This document shows, piece by piece, positions 31,039-39,837 of a stretch of 54,372 bases of DNA. Positions within the stretch are counted from its first letter, which is position 1. Each line of letters begins with the position of its first letter. Under the pieces are notes generated by a model. The model saw only the letters and a program-made list of their open reading frames with translations. It had not been told where the DNA came from and ran no database searches. The DNA comes from Zhongshania sp. GTDB taxonomy: Bacteria > Pseudomonadota > Gammaproteobacteria > Pseudomonadales > Spongiibacteraceae. The position numbers were made by a program, and so were the translations under genes. The stretch lies in the NCBI GenBank assembly GCA_018066965.1, contig JAGPVP010000017.1, positions 1 through 54,372 on the forward strand, written 5' to 3'.

Positions 31039-32266
31039 CCTTCCACTTTATCTGCTTGGCAATTGAATAGGCAAGTTGTTGTGCGGCACTTACCGTGTCG
31101 CCCATAGCGGTGGCGCAAAGTACGCGGCCGCCGTTGGTGACTAAATTGCCATTCTCAAGCTGGGTGCCGGCATGGAACACCTTGCCGGTGCTATTGCCGT
31201 CGGGGATACCGCTGATCACATCGCCTTTATTGTAAGCACTGGGATAACCACCCGCGGCTAAGACAACGCCGACGGCGGGACGCGGGTCCCAATCAGCGTG
31301 TGTGCTATCTAGTTTGCCGTCAATGGCCGCTAGGCACAGCGCGACTATGTCTGATTGCAGACGAAGCATAATGGGTTGGGTTTCTGGGTCGCCAAAGCGG
31401 CAGTTGTATTCAATAACCTTGGGCTCGCCACTGGCGTTAATCATTAGACCAGCATAGAGGAAGCCGGTGTAGCGATTGCCTTCACTGGCCATGCCTTGCA
31501 CGGTGGGAATGATGACCTCGTCCATAATCCGCTGGTGGATTGCGGGAGTGACCACGGGCGCGGGGGAATATGCTCCCATGCCACCGGTGTTGGGGCCGGT
31601 ATCGCCATCGCCAACCCGTTTGTGATCTTGGCTGGTGGCCATGGGCAGAATATTTTCGCCGTCGACCATCACGATAAAGCTAGCTTCTTCACCTTCTAAA
31701 AACTCTTCGATAACAACGCGGCAGCCAGCGTCGCCAAAGGCATTGCCAGACAACATATCGCGCACAGCGTCTTCGGCTTGCTCAAGGGTTTCCGCTACAA
31801 TCACACCTTTGCCTGCAGCGAGGCCGTCGGCTTTAACGACGATGGGCGCGCCTTGCTCGCGAAGGTAGGCGAGGGCTGGTTCAAGTTCGGTGAAGTTCTG
31901 GTAGCTGCCGGTGGGAATATTGTGGCGAGCTAGAAAATCTTTGGTAAAGGCTTTGGAGCCTTCGAGTTGCGCTGCTCCGCTGGTGGGGCCAAAGCAGGGC
32001 AAATTGCGTTCGTTAAAGTAGTCGACTACGCCTTCAACCAGTGGCGCTTCTGGGCCAACGATGGTGAGGCCCACGTTATTGGTCTGCGCAAAATTCGCTA
32101 AGGCGGCGAAATCGTTGATGGCGATGGCGACGTTTTCAATGCCGGAATCGAGTGCAGTGCCGGCATTGCCCGGTGCGACAAAGACGGTGTCAACTTGGCT
32201 AGACTGAGCGGCTTTCCATGCAAGGGCGTGTTCGCGGCCGCCGTTGCCGATGATGAGTACATTCAT
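30989..32266 (-). CDS. purD: phosphoribosylamine-glycine ligase
   Basis: This 425-residue ATP-grasp enzyme joins phosphoribosylamine to glycine, the second step of purine synthesis. Motifs are MNVLIIGNGGREHALAWKA, GPEAPLVEGVVDYF, PIVVKADGLAAGKGVIVAE, EEFLEGEEASFIVMVDG, and DHKRVGDGDTGPNTGGMGAYSPAPVV, with a C-terminal YNCRFGDPETQPIM. It follows purH on the same strand, with a family 1 repeat between them. The 3' end overlaps the candidate ATG of the kinase gene, suggesting one transcript. Confidence 0.96.
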   Translation of the reverse strand: MNVLIIGNGGREHALAWKAAQSSQVDTVFVAPGNAGTALDSGIENVAIAINDFAALANFAQTNNVGLTIVGPEAPLVEGVVDYFNERNLPCFGPTSGAAQLEGSKAFTKDFLARHNIPTGSYQNFTELEPALAYLREQGAPIVVKADGLAAGKGVIVAETLEQAEDAVRDMLSGNAFGDAGCRVVIEEFLEGEEASFIVMVDGENILPMATSQDHKRVGDGDTGPNTGGMGAYSPAPVVTPAIHQRIMDEVIIPTVQGMASEGNRYTGFLYAGLMINASGEPKVIEYNCRFGDPETQPIMLRLQSDIVALCLAAIDGKLDSTHADWDPRPAVGVVLAAGGYPSAYNKGDVISGIPDGNSTGKVFHAGTQLENGNLVTNGGRVLCATAMGDTVSAAQQLAYSIAKQIKWKDAFYRTDIAYRAIARE

Positions 32267-32277
32267 GTTTTATTGAA

Positions 32278-32406
32278 CGCTGGACGTGAGACGGGAGACG
32301 CTAAACAAGGTCTACCGCTGTTATCTGCGCCCATACTCCTTTATCTGTAATTAAGTCTAAGGTTGGGAGGCGAGGGGCTTTTGCGTCTCCCGCCTCCCAT
32401 CCAGCA
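32278..32406. repeat. dispersed inverted repeat family 1, copy 7
   Basis: The left arm (32278-32301) and right arm (32383-32406) enclose 81 nt between purH and purD. In the minus-strand transcript, the direction in which both genes are read, 23 of 24 positions pair with G-U allowed; in the opposite direction only 20 do. This is the only copy within a minus-strand operon. Confidence 0.85.
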
Positions 32407-32416
32407 TCTTCCGCAC

Positions 32417-33997
32417 TTAGTGACGGAAGTGGCGCATGCCGGTAAAGGCCATCGCGATACCGTGCTCGTCGGCTGCGGCAATCACTTCGTCGTCGCGGAT
32501 CGAGCCGCCGGGCTGGATAACGCAGCTAATGCCGTTGGCGGCGGCGTTGTCCAATCCGTCACGGAAGGGGAAGAAGGCATCAGATGCCATGACGGCGCCT
32601 TTCACTGTTAAGCCGGCGTGTTCAGCTTTAATAGCGGCGATACGGGCCGAGTTCACGCGGCTCATTTGGCCGGCGCCGACACCAATGGTTTGACGGTTTT
32701 TGGCGTAGACGATGGCGTTAGATTTGACGAACTTGGCAACTTTCCACGCAAAGATCATGTCGTGAATTTCGCTTTCTTCTGGTTGGCGCTTGGTCACAAT
32801 TTTTAGATCGTCAGCGCCGATCATGCCTAAGTCGCGGTCTTGTACGAGCAGGCCACCGTTAACACGTTTGTAGTCGAACGCTGGGTTGTTGGCGCCCCAT
32901 TGGCCACAGGTAAGCAGGCGAAGATTTTTCTTCTCTGCCACGATGGCAGCCGCTTCTTCGCTAACGCTAGGTGCAATGATGACCTCAACAAATTGCCGGT
33001 CACAAATCGCTTTTGCGGTGGCTGCATCGAGCTCGCGGTTAAAGGCGATAATGCCGCCAAAAGCAGATTCGGGGTCGGTGGCAAAGGCTAAGTCATAGGC
33101 TTCGCTAATGCCGTTTAAGGACACCGCGACACCGCAAGGATTAGCGTGTTTAACGATGACGCAAGCGGGCTTAACAAAGGACTTAACGCACTCTAATGCG
33201 GCGTCGGTGTCGGCAATATTGTTGTACGACAGCGCCTTACCTTGCAGCTGGGTTGATGTTGCTACGGATGCTTCGCTGGGGTGGCGTTCAACATAAAATG
33301 CTGAGTCTTGGTGAGGGTTTTCACCGTAGCGCATATCTTGAGCTTTAATAAATTGGCTATTAAAGGTACGCGGGAATTTCTCGGTGCCACCGGGAACCAG
33401 GCGACCAAAATAGTTGGCGATCATACCGTCGTAAGCCGCGGTGTGCTCATAGGCTTTTATAGCTAGATCAAAGCGGGTGGCGTGAGTTGTACAACCGCTG
33501 TTGGCGCGCAATTCGTCAAGAATGATTTTATAGTCGCTGGCGTTCACTACAATGGCTACGTCGCGATGGTTTTTAGCCGCAGCGCGAACCATGGTGGGGC
33601 CGCCAATGTCGATATTCTCAACGGCGTCTTCTAGGGTGCAACCGGGTTTAGACACGGTGGCTTCGAAGGGGTAAAGGTTGACGACAACCATGTCGATGGC
33701 GTCGATACCGTGCTCACTCATTATGGCGTCATCAACACCGCGACGACCTAAAATACCGCCGTGTACTTTGGGGTGTAGGGTTTTAACGCGGCCGTCCATC
33801 ATTTCGGGGAAGCCGGTGTAATCTGATACTTCGGTGACGGCTATATCATTTTGATTCAGCAGAGCATAGGTGCCGCCGGTTGAGAGCAGTTCGATACCCA
33901 TTTTCGTGAGTTCGCGAGCGAAGTCGACGATACCGGATTTATCAGAAACGCTGATGAGGGCGCGTTTAACGGGGCGGGCCTGGTTGTCTGTAGTCAT
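32417..33997 (-). CDS. purH: bifunctional AICAR transformylase/IMP cyclohydrolase
   Basis: This 526-residue enzyme performs the last two purine steps. The N-terminal MGS-like cyclohydrolase domain has [29 protein letters not shown], and [22 protein letters not shown]; the C-terminal transformylase domain has [35 protein letters not shown], and DAFFPFRDG. It precedes purD, separated by a family 1 repeat. Fis lies 58 bases upstream, on the same strand. Confidence 0.96.
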   Translation of the reverse strand: MTTDNQARPVKRALISVSDKSGIVDFARELTKMGIELLSTGGTYALLNQNDIAVTEVSDYTGFPEMMDGRVKTLHPKVHGGILGRRGVDDAIMSEHGIDAIDMVVVNLYPFEATVSKPGCTLEDAVENIDIGGPTMVRAAAKNHRDVAIVVNASDYKIILDELRANSGCTTHATRFDLAIKAYEHTAAYDGMIANYFGRLVPGGTEKFPRTFNSQFIKAQDMRYGENPHQDSAFYVERHPSEASVATSTQLQGKALSYNNIADTDAALECVKSFVKPACVIVKHANPCGVAVSLNGISEAYDLAFATDPESAFGGIIAFNRELDAATAKAICDRQFVEVIIAPSVSEEAAAIVAEKKNLRLLTCGQWGANNPAFDYKRVNGGLLVQDRDLGMIGADDLKIVTKRQPEESEIHDMIFAWKVAKFVKSNAIVYAKNRQTIGVGAGQMSRVNSARIAAIKAEHAGLTVKGAVMASDAFFPFRDGLDNAAANGISCVIQPGGSIRDDEVIAAADEHGIAMAFTGMRHFRH

Positions 33998-34055
33998 GCC
34001 TAGTGGGTCACCTTGAGTTTAAAAAATGTCGAACAGAAGCGGCTTGTAACGGTAA

Positions 34056-34367
34056 TTACAGTAAATCGTATTGCTTAAGTTTTTTACGCAGTGTGCCGCG
34101 GTTCAAGCCCAGCATTTGTGATGCGCGGGTTTGGTTGTTACGGGTGTAGCGCATCACTTCTTCTAGCAATGGCGCTTCCACTTCCGACAACACCATATTG
34201 TAGACGTCGCAGACGTCTTGGCCGTCGAGGGTGGCAAGATAATTATTAAGGGCAATCGCGACGCTGTCGCGCAGGGTTTTGGCTTTGCTAATGTCGTCGT
34301 TGGCGGCAGTCGTCGAGACAGTGTTGGCTTCGGCGACTGGGGCGGTTTCTATGCTGGTCAAATTCAT
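34056..34367 (-). CDS. fis: Fis nucleoid-associated DNA-binding protein
   Basis: This 103-residue protein is slightly longer than E. coli Fis (98). The flexible N-terminal part is followed by the dimer helices and a C-terminal helix-turn-helix ([29 protein letters not shown]). It bends DNA and activates rRNA and other growth-phase promoters. The start overlaps the end of dusB by four bases, the conserved dusB-fis arrangement of gammaproteobacteria. Confidence 0.95.
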   Translation of the reverse strand: MNLTSIETAPVAEANTVSTTAANDDISKAKTLRDSVAIALNNYLATLDGQDVCDVYNMVLSEVEAPLLEEVMRYTRNNQTRASQMLGLNRGTLRKKLKQYDLL

Positions 34368-35359
34368 GCTGCGGCTTCCTGTAGGTTTTGTTCGTGCTGT
34401 TCAAAGTAGCGATGTACAGCATCTTGTTGTGCACTGGGTGATTCAAGGCGGTTGAATATGCCGCGAAAACCAGTGGTGGGGTCGAGCTCCTGCAAATACC
34501 ATGCACAGTGTTTACGTGCGATACGCAGTCCTTGTTGTTCACCGTAAAAACGGTAAAGGGCACTGAGATGGCTCAGTAATACCTGCTTTATTTCTGCTGG
34601 CGCCGCTGGGGCGGCCAGCACACCTGTGGCCAAATACGCGTTGATCTCGCGGAATAGCCAGGGCTTGCCCTGCGCACCTCGGCCTATCATTACGCCGTCG
34701 GCACCGGTGTAATCTAATACTTGCTTGGCTTGTTGCGCCGAGCAAATATCGCCATTGGCAAACACCGGAATATCGATGGCCTGTTTTATCGCTGCAATAG
34801 TGTCATATTCGGCATTGCCTAAATAACGACATTCACGGGTTCTACCGTGCACCGCCAGTGAGCGAATGCCGCAATCTTGGGCAAGTTTGGCAATGTAGAT
34901 TCCGTTGCGTTGGTCGCGCGACCAGCCCGTACGAATTTTTAAGGTAACGGGTATGTCTACCGCCGCGACCACGGCGCTTACAATCTCCTTTACTAGCTCT
35001 GGCTCTTTTAAAAGGGCAGAGCCAGCGGCCCTTTTACAGACCTTTTTCGCTGGGCAGCCCATATTGATGTCGATGATGTCGGCACCCATGTCTGCGCAGC
35101 GTCTTGCCGCGTCTGCCATCATTAGCGGCTCTGCTCCCGCAATTTGTACTGCGCGGGGTGTGTTGTCGTCATGGGCTAGGCGCAAAGAGCTTTTGCGGGT
35201 ATCCCATAGCGTGGCGTCGCTAATTACCATTTCCGACACAGTTAATCCGGCGCCGAACTCGCGGCATAAGCGGCGAAACGGCAGGTCTGTAATGCCTGCC
35301 ATTGGCGCTAATACGGCACGGGCAGGAAGCTTGTGAGGACCAATCTGGATCATCGCCAT
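34364..35359 (-). CDS. dusB: tRNA-dihydrouridine synthase B
   Basis: This 331-residue flavoprotein reduces specific uridines of tRNA to dihydrouridine. Motifs are [45 protein letters not shown] with the catalytic Cys, [30 protein letters not shown] and [14 protein letters not shown]. It is co-transcribed with fis, which it overlaps by four bases. The leader contains two nested inverted repeats (35409-35462). Confidence 0.95.
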   Translation of the reverse strand: MAMIQIGPHKLPARAVLAPMAGITDLPFRRLCREFGAGLTVSEMVISDATLWDTRKSSLRLAHDDNTPRAVQIAGAEPLMMADAARRCADMGADIIDINMGCPAKKVCKRAAGSALLKEPELVKEIVSAVVAAVDIPVTLKIRTGWSRDQRNGIYIAKLAQDCGIRSLAVHGRTRECRYLGNAEYDTIAAIKQAIDIPVFANGDICSAQQAKQVLDYTGADGVMIGRGAQGKPWLFREINAYLATGVLAAPAAPAEIKQVLLSHLSALYRFYGEQQGLRIARKHCAWYLQELDPTTGFRGIFNRLESPSAQQDAVHRYFEQHEQNLQEAAA

Positions 35360-35408
35360 GCCCTGTAAAGGGAAATTAACCGTGGGAAAACAGGGCAGCT
35401 ATGATACT

Positions 35409-35462
35409 CGTTCAAAGACTTCACCGGAAGTCTTGCGCTCAGAAAATAACCAACTTTGAACG
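35409..35462. other. nested inverted repeats between the DUF3426 gene and dusB
   Basis: AAGACTTC (35415-35422) pairs with GAAGTCTT (35427-35434) around ACCG, and CGTTCAAAG (35409-35417) pairs with CTTTGAACG (35454-35462). The two alternatives share bases, so they could be mutually exclusive. On the minus transcript they lie in the dusB-fis leader. There is no T-run, so this is not a standard terminator. Confidence 0.5.
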
Positions 35463-35476
35463 TGAAAAAAGTGACT

Positions 35477-36325
35477 TTACGGCAGCAGCTGTAACTGGTA
35501 GTTCACCGCTTGTGGGCCGGGATCGACTATCTCTAGGGCGACGTGTACCGGTTGCTGGCTGGCCAAGCTGGCATTAGCGCTTAGTTCGCCGCCAAGATAC
35601 TCTGCCGGTTTAAAGGTGCGGCTGGCGATGGTTTCATTGTTAATGTCGCTAAAGCGCAGCAATAGTTCGGGAAAGGTGGTACTGGCTGGGCCGCGGTTTA
35701 ACAAGATGGTGTCGACCTGCAGCGCATTGGCGCTGGAGGGATGTTTGCGAACTACTAGCTTGGTACTGACCACGTCGGTTATCGCCGAGCTGCGCTTAGT
35801 CGGTACGTCTTCACAGAGTAAGGGGTGCAGCGGGCAAAGTTTGCGCAGCTCGCCACCCATTGGGCTGGCGAAGAGCGCGGCTTTTTGCCAGAGTGCGACT
35901 TGAGCAAGCAATATTAGCAGCGCTACAGTGTTGGCGAATAACCAAAACCACTGGATTCCGCCGCGCTGCGGCCGGTGGTGTTCAAAGTCGTGGTTGACGG
36001 TACTGAGACCGGCGAGCAGGTCTAGTTCGGGTGGCTCACCGCTGAGTGATTCGTCGTCGGTTATTTGGTTTGGACTTGATTCGATGTACTCAGCGGTGGG
36101 CGGTTCTTCTGCGTGTTCAGCTTGGAGCTCGGATTCAGGTTCTGGGTCGATATCGGTTAGCAGTATCGAGGCCTTGGTGTTTTCATCAATACCACTGAAA
36201 ATACTCATGCAGACGCTGCATCGCACTAAGCCGTCGGCGAGTAACAGCTGTTCAGCCTTTACCCTAAACCGAGTTTTGCACTGCGGACATTGAACGCTTT
36301 TCGAGCTGGTATTTTCTGTAGGCAT
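35477..36325 (-). CDS. zinc-ribbon and DUF3426 membrane protein
   Basis: This 282-residue protein begins with an MJ0042-type zinc ribbon (Cys13, Cys16, Cys36, Cys39: VQCPQCKTRF and VRCSVCMSIF). An acidic linker of about 75 residues follows, then one membrane helix near residues 125-150 (FWLFANTVALLILLAQVAL) and a C-terminal DUF3426 domain that is probably periplasmic. This family regularly sits between prmA and dusB in gammaproteobacteria. Its function is unknown; the topology suggests a cytoplasmic zinc module linked to an envelope domain. Confidence 0.85.
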   Translation of the reverse strand: MPTENTSSKSVQCPQCKTRFRVKAEQLLLADGLVRCSVCMSIFSGIDENTKASILLTDIDPEPESELQAEHAEEPPTAEYIESSPNQITDDESLSGEPPELDLLAGLSTVNHDFEHHRPQRGGIQWFWLFANTVALLILLAQVALWQKAALFASPMGGELRKLCPLHPLLCEDVPTKRSSAITDVVSTKLVVRKHPSSANALQVDTILLNRGPASTTFPELLLRFSDINNETIASRTFKPAEYLGGELSANASLASQQPVHVALEIVDPGPQAVNYQLQLLP

Positions 36326-36342
36326 TGGTAAATGTCGTCGCT

Positions 36343-37230
36343 TTAACTATTGTTTTTATTGCCAGAGATCCTAACCCATTCTTCTTTTGCGGTCAGGCTC
36401 AGCTCAGTAAACCATTGTTGATAACAGCTCATCAATTCTTCTGCTTGGCTTTGTAATATCCCCGATAAGCAGATTGGCGCGCCTTGATTCAGGGTAGCAG
36501 CTAAGTTCGATGCCAATGACATTAATGGCCCAGCAAGAATGTTGGCGACCACCATATCACCGCACAAATCAGCGGGAATTTGCTCTGGGAGCAGACACTC
36601 AATGCGGGCGTCGTCGATGTTGTTGCGGCGGGCGTTGTCGCGGGTGGCGAGCAACGCCTGCGGGTCGTTGTCTATTGCGATGACTTTGTCGGCGCCCAGC
36701 AGCAGTGCGGCTATACCCAAAATACCCGAACCGCAGCCGTAGTCGATCACAGTGAGACCACTTAGGTCTTGTTGATCTAGCCACTGCATGCACAACCATG
36801 TGGTTGGGTGGGTGCCGGTGCCAAACGCGAGGCCGGGATCAAGCAATAAATTGACCGCATTGGGGTCGACAGGCTCGCGCCAGCTCGGGCAAATCCACAG
36901 TCGTTCACCGCATTGAATGGGGTGATAGCTGTCCATCCACTCTCGTATCCAGTCGCGGTCTTCTAATATTTCTATGCGCAGCGGTGGTAGCTCATGGCCG
37001 TAAGAGCCCTGCAATTCAGCGAGCGCCGCGGTCATATCGGTGTCGGCGGTGAATAAGCCAGTAACGCGGGTGTGTTGCCAAACGGGGGTTTCGCCCACGC
37101 CGGGTTCGTAGACTGGCTGATCAGCATTGTCTTCCATGGTCACGGCGGCGGCACCAATTTCCAGAAGAGCATCTTCGAGAATAGATGCGGTGGCAGGGTC
37201 GGCGTCGAGTCGCAGTTGTAACCAAGTCAT
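36343..37230 (-). CDS. prmA: ribosomal protein L11 methyltransferase
   Basis: This 295-residue SAM-dependent enzyme trimethylates ribosomal protein L11. The N-terminal substrate-recognition domain (residues 1-60) is followed by LLLDPGLAFGTGTHPTTWLCMQWL and the SAM motif VIDYGCGSGILGIAALLLGADKVIAIDND split across 158-186, with NILAGPL as motif IV. It follows accC but behind a strong terminator, so it may have its own promoter or depend on readthrough. It lies 17 bases before the DUF3426 gene. Confidence 0.95.
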   Translation of the reverse strand: MTWLQLRLDADPATASILEDALLEIGAAAVTMEDNADQPVYEPGVGETPVWQHTRVTGLFTADTDMTAALAELQGSYGHELPPLRIEILEDRDWIREWMDSYHPIQCGERLWICPSWREPVDPNAVNLLLDPGLAFGTGTHPTTWLCMQWLDQQDLSGLTVIDYGCGSGILGIAALLLGADKVIAIDNDPQALLATRDNARRNNIDDARIECLLPEQIPADLCGDMVVANILAGPLMSLASNLAATLNQGAPICLSGILQSQAEELMSCYQQWFTELSLTAKEEWVRISGNKNNS

Positions 37231-37257
37231 GGAATGCTCTTGTGTTGAGATAAAAAA

Positions 37258-37298
37258 ATTAAAATAAAAAAAGGGGCCTATCCGAGAATAGGCCCCTT
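37258..37298 (-). terminator. strong rho-independent terminator after accC
   Basis: AAGGGGCCTAT (37271-37281) and ATAGGCCCCTT (37288-37298) form an 11-bp perfect stem with a 6-nt loop. Read on the minus strand, the stem is followed by a long T-rich tract complementary to 37258-37272. It separates accBC from prmA. Confidence 0.9.
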
Positions 37299-37321
37299 AA
37301 TATGTTACAGACTTAAGCTGC

Positions 37322-38662
37322 TTAGAGCTTAAGTTTTTTCTCTAAATAGTGAATGCTGACGCCACCTTCGCGGAAGGCCGCATCGCGAACCAGGTCGCGG
37401 TGTAGGTCAGTATTGGTGCGAATGCCGTCGACAACTAGCTCGTCTAGGGCGTTACGCATACGGTTTAGGGCGATTTCACGGTTGTCGCCCCAGGTGATGA
37501 TTTTGGCAATCATCGAGTCGTAATGCGGGGGGACGGTGTAGCCGCTGTATAAATGAGAGTCGACCCGAACGCCTAAGCCGCCCGGGGCATGATAATGCTT
37601 AATCAGGCCGGGACAGGGGATAAATGTTTTAGGATCTTCAGCGTTGATGCGGCATTCAAAGGCGTGGCCTTTAATTTTGATATCGTCTTGGGTAATCGAT
37701 AGCTTCTCGCCGCCGGCAATCAGTAATTGCTGCTTGATCAGGTCAACACCGGTTACCATTTCGCTAACGGGATGCTCAACCTGAATACGGGTGTTCATCT
37801 CAATAAAGAAGAACTGGCCGTTTTCGTAGAGAAATTCGAAGGTGCCCGCGCCGCGATAATTGATTGCGATACACGCATCCACACAAGATTTTGCAACTTG
37901 CGCGCGAATGTCGTCAGGAATGCCTGGCGCAGGCGCTTCTTCAAGTACCTTTTGGTGGCGGCGTTGCAATGAACAGTCGCGGTCACCGAGGTGAATCGCG
38001 CTGCCCTGACCGTCGGCCAAGACCTGAATTTCGACATGGCGTGGATTTTCGAGGAATTTCTCGATGTAAACCGTGCCGTCGCCAAAGGCGGCCGAAGCTT
38101 CTGATTGGGTAACGTACACCGCATTTAGCAGCGCAGCTTCGCTGTGCACCACACGCATACCACGGCCACCGCCACCGGCGGCAGCTTTGATAATAACTGG
38201 ATAACCGATGCGTTTTGCAACGGCTAGGGTGTGGTCATTATCGTCAGTAATTGGGCCGTCTGAGCCGGGCACCGTTGGTACGCCTGCTTTTTTCATGGCC
38301 TTAATGGCCGAGACCTTGTCACCCATCATGCGGATAAGGTCGGGGGTGGGGCCAATGAAGACGAAGCCACTTTTCTCTACTTGTTCCGCAAAGTCGGCAT
38401 TTTCAGCTAAGAAACCGTAGCCGGGGTGGATGGCGACGGCATCGGTGACTTCGGCGGCACTAATAATAGCCGGAATATTTAGGTAGCTAGCGGGCGACGG
38501 AGCGGGGCCGATGCAGACAGATTCGTCAGCAAGGCGAACATGCATTAGCTCGCGGTCTGCAGTGGAGTGGACTGCGACGGTCTTAATGCCAAGCTCTTTG
38601 CAGGCGCGAAGAATACGCAGTGCAATCTCGCCGCGGTTGGCAATGACAACTTTTTTAAGCAT
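37322..38662 (-). CDS. accC: acetyl-CoA carboxylase biotin carboxylase subunit
   Basis: This 446-residue ATP-grasp enzyme carboxylates the biotin on AccB, the first half of malonyl-CoA formation. Motifs are [89 protein letters not shown], and [20 protein letters not shown]. It is paired with accB 61 bases upstream and ends at a terminator. Confidence 0.97.
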   Translation of the reverse strand: MLKKVVIANRGEIALRILRACKELGIKTVAVHSTADRELMHVRLADESVCIGPAPSPASYLNIPAIISAAEVTDAVAIHPGYGFLAENADFAEQVEKSGFVFIGPTPDLIRMMGDKVSAIKAMKKAGVPTVPGSDGPITDDNDHTLAVAKRIGYPVIIKAAAGGGGRGMRVVHSEAALLNAVYVTQSEASAAFGDGTVYIEKFLENPRHVEIQVLADGQGSAIHLGDRDCSLQRRHQKVLEEAPAPGIPDDIRAQVAKSCVDACIAINYRGAGTFEFLYENGQFFFIEMNTRIQVEHPVSEMVTGVDLIKQQLLIAGGEKLSITQDDIKIKGHAFECRINAEDPKTFIPCPGLIKHYHAPGGLGVRVDSHLYSGYTVPPHYDSMIAKIITWGDNREIALNRMRNALDELVVDGIRTNTDLHRDLVRDAAFREGGVSIHYLEKKLKL

Positions 38663-38723
38663 CTGGAATCAATCCCTTTTGGGTGCGTTGATCGGGCAAT
38701 TGTTTGTTCCGGCTAGGCCGGTT

Positions 38724-39182
38724 TTACACAATAGTGATCAGGGATTGATCGAATTCTACTGGCTCTGCGTCATCTACAAGAATGGCCTCGATCACGCCCG
38801 CTTTGTCGGATTCGATCTGGTTCATCATTTTCATGGCTTCAACGATACAAATCACATCGCCCACTTTTACGTGCTGACCAACCTCGATAAAGGCAGGTGA
38901 CGATGGCGATGGCGAGCGATAGAAGGTACCGACCATGGGTGATTTAACGACATGGCCACTTGGGCCCGCAGCCTTTGGCGCTTCTGCCGGTGCGGCAGCT
39001 GGCGCTGGAGCAGCCATTGGCGCTTGCATCATAGGTTGGCCAATGTATTGTGGCATCGCCATGCCTTTAGCGGCACTGTTACGACTGATGCGCACAGATT
39101 CTTCGCCTTCTTTAATTTCCAGCTCGTCGATGTTTGACTCTTCGAGTAGCTCGATTAATTTTTTTACTTTTCTAATATCCAT
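38724..39182 (-). CDS. accB: biotin carboxyl carrier protein of acetyl-CoA carboxylase
   Basis: This 152-residue carrier has an N-terminal helix [20 protein letters not shown], a Pro/Ala-rich linker around residues 53-75, and a C-terminal biotinyl domain with the modified Lys118 in VEAMKMM. The thumb loop and final strand ([12 protein letters not shown]) are present. It forms a unit with accC and follows aroQ closely. Confidence 0.97.
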   Translation of the reverse strand: MDIRKVKKLIELLEESNIDELEIKEGEESVRISRNSAAKGMAMPQYIGQPMMQAPMAAPAPAAAPAEAPKAAGPSGHVVKSPMVGTFYRSPSPSSPAFIEVGQHVKVGDVICIVEAMKMMNQIESDKAGVIEAILVDDAEPVEFDQSLITIV

Positions 39183-39216
39183 AGTCGCTCTCTTGAATGG
39201 GCTAAGTGTAATGATG

Positions 39217-39657
39217 TTATTGGTTTAACTGGTCCATCGCTGCGTGTAGTGCAAACTGGTAGCCTTGGGCGCCCAGACCGCAAATGACACCGCGTGCAAT
39301 GTCCGAGAAATAGGAGTGGTGACGAAAACTGTCACGTGCATGCACATTGGACAGATGTACTTCAATAAAGGGAATGTCCACCGCAAGCAGAGCGTCGCGC
39401 AGGGCGATGCTGGTGTGCGTAAATGCAGCTGGATTAAAAATAATGAAGTTAATGCCCTCTGGTCGTGCCAGATGAATACGGTCTATTAGCTCGTATTCGG
39501 CGTTGCTTTGCATTGCTTGCAGGTGGTGACCCCGCTCTTTGGCACTGAGCTGTAGTCGCGCATCAATATCCGCCAGCGTGTCGCTGCCGTAAACGCCGGG
39601 TTCACGGGTGCCGAGTAGATTTAGATTAGGGCCGTGAAGAACGAGTATCGATGCCAT
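39217..39657 (-). CDS. aroQ: type II 3-dehydroquinate dehydratase
   Basis: This 146-residue enzyme dehydrates 3-dehydroquinate in the shikimate pathway. Signatures are [20 protein letters not shown] with the catalytic Tyr in the following lid, [35 protein letters not shown], and [14 protein letters not shown]. Being first in the run aroQ-accB-accC is the standard order in gammaproteobacteria. It is preceded by a 180-base gap after dsbD that should hold its promoter. Confidence 0.96.
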   Translation of the reverse strand: MASILVLHGPNLNLLGTREPGVYGSDTLADIDARLQLSAKERGHHLQAMQSNAEYELIDRIHLARPEGINFIIFNPAAFTHTSIALRDALLAVDIPFIEVHLSNVHARDSFRHHSYFSDIARGVICGLGAQGYQFALHAAMDQLNQ

Positions 39658-39801
39658 AAGTTACTGCTTGAATGAGCCAATCAGGGTATAGCGCGATTGT
39701 GCCTTATTTGGATTTATGAGTCCAACGGATAGCGTGAATTTTTTAAGATAGCGTCCAGTTGCCTGCAAGTTTCCAGAAGTTAGCTGGAGTTTTGTTGGCA
39801 G

Positions 39802-39824
39802 CAGTGTTTTCGGTGTTAACACTG
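39802..39824 (-). terminator. weak hairpin after dsbD
   Basis: CAGTGTT (39802-39808) pairs with AACACTG (39818-39824) directly downstream of the dsbD stop codon on the minus strand. No clear T-run follows, so termination is only a possibility. Confidence 0.35.
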
Positions 39825-39837
39825 TGAGCGGCTAATC

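Noticed and set aside
1397..32406. Insertion sequence remnants with a transposase
   Set aside because: No spacer is long enough to encode a transposase, and no transposase-like protein occurs anywhere in the window.
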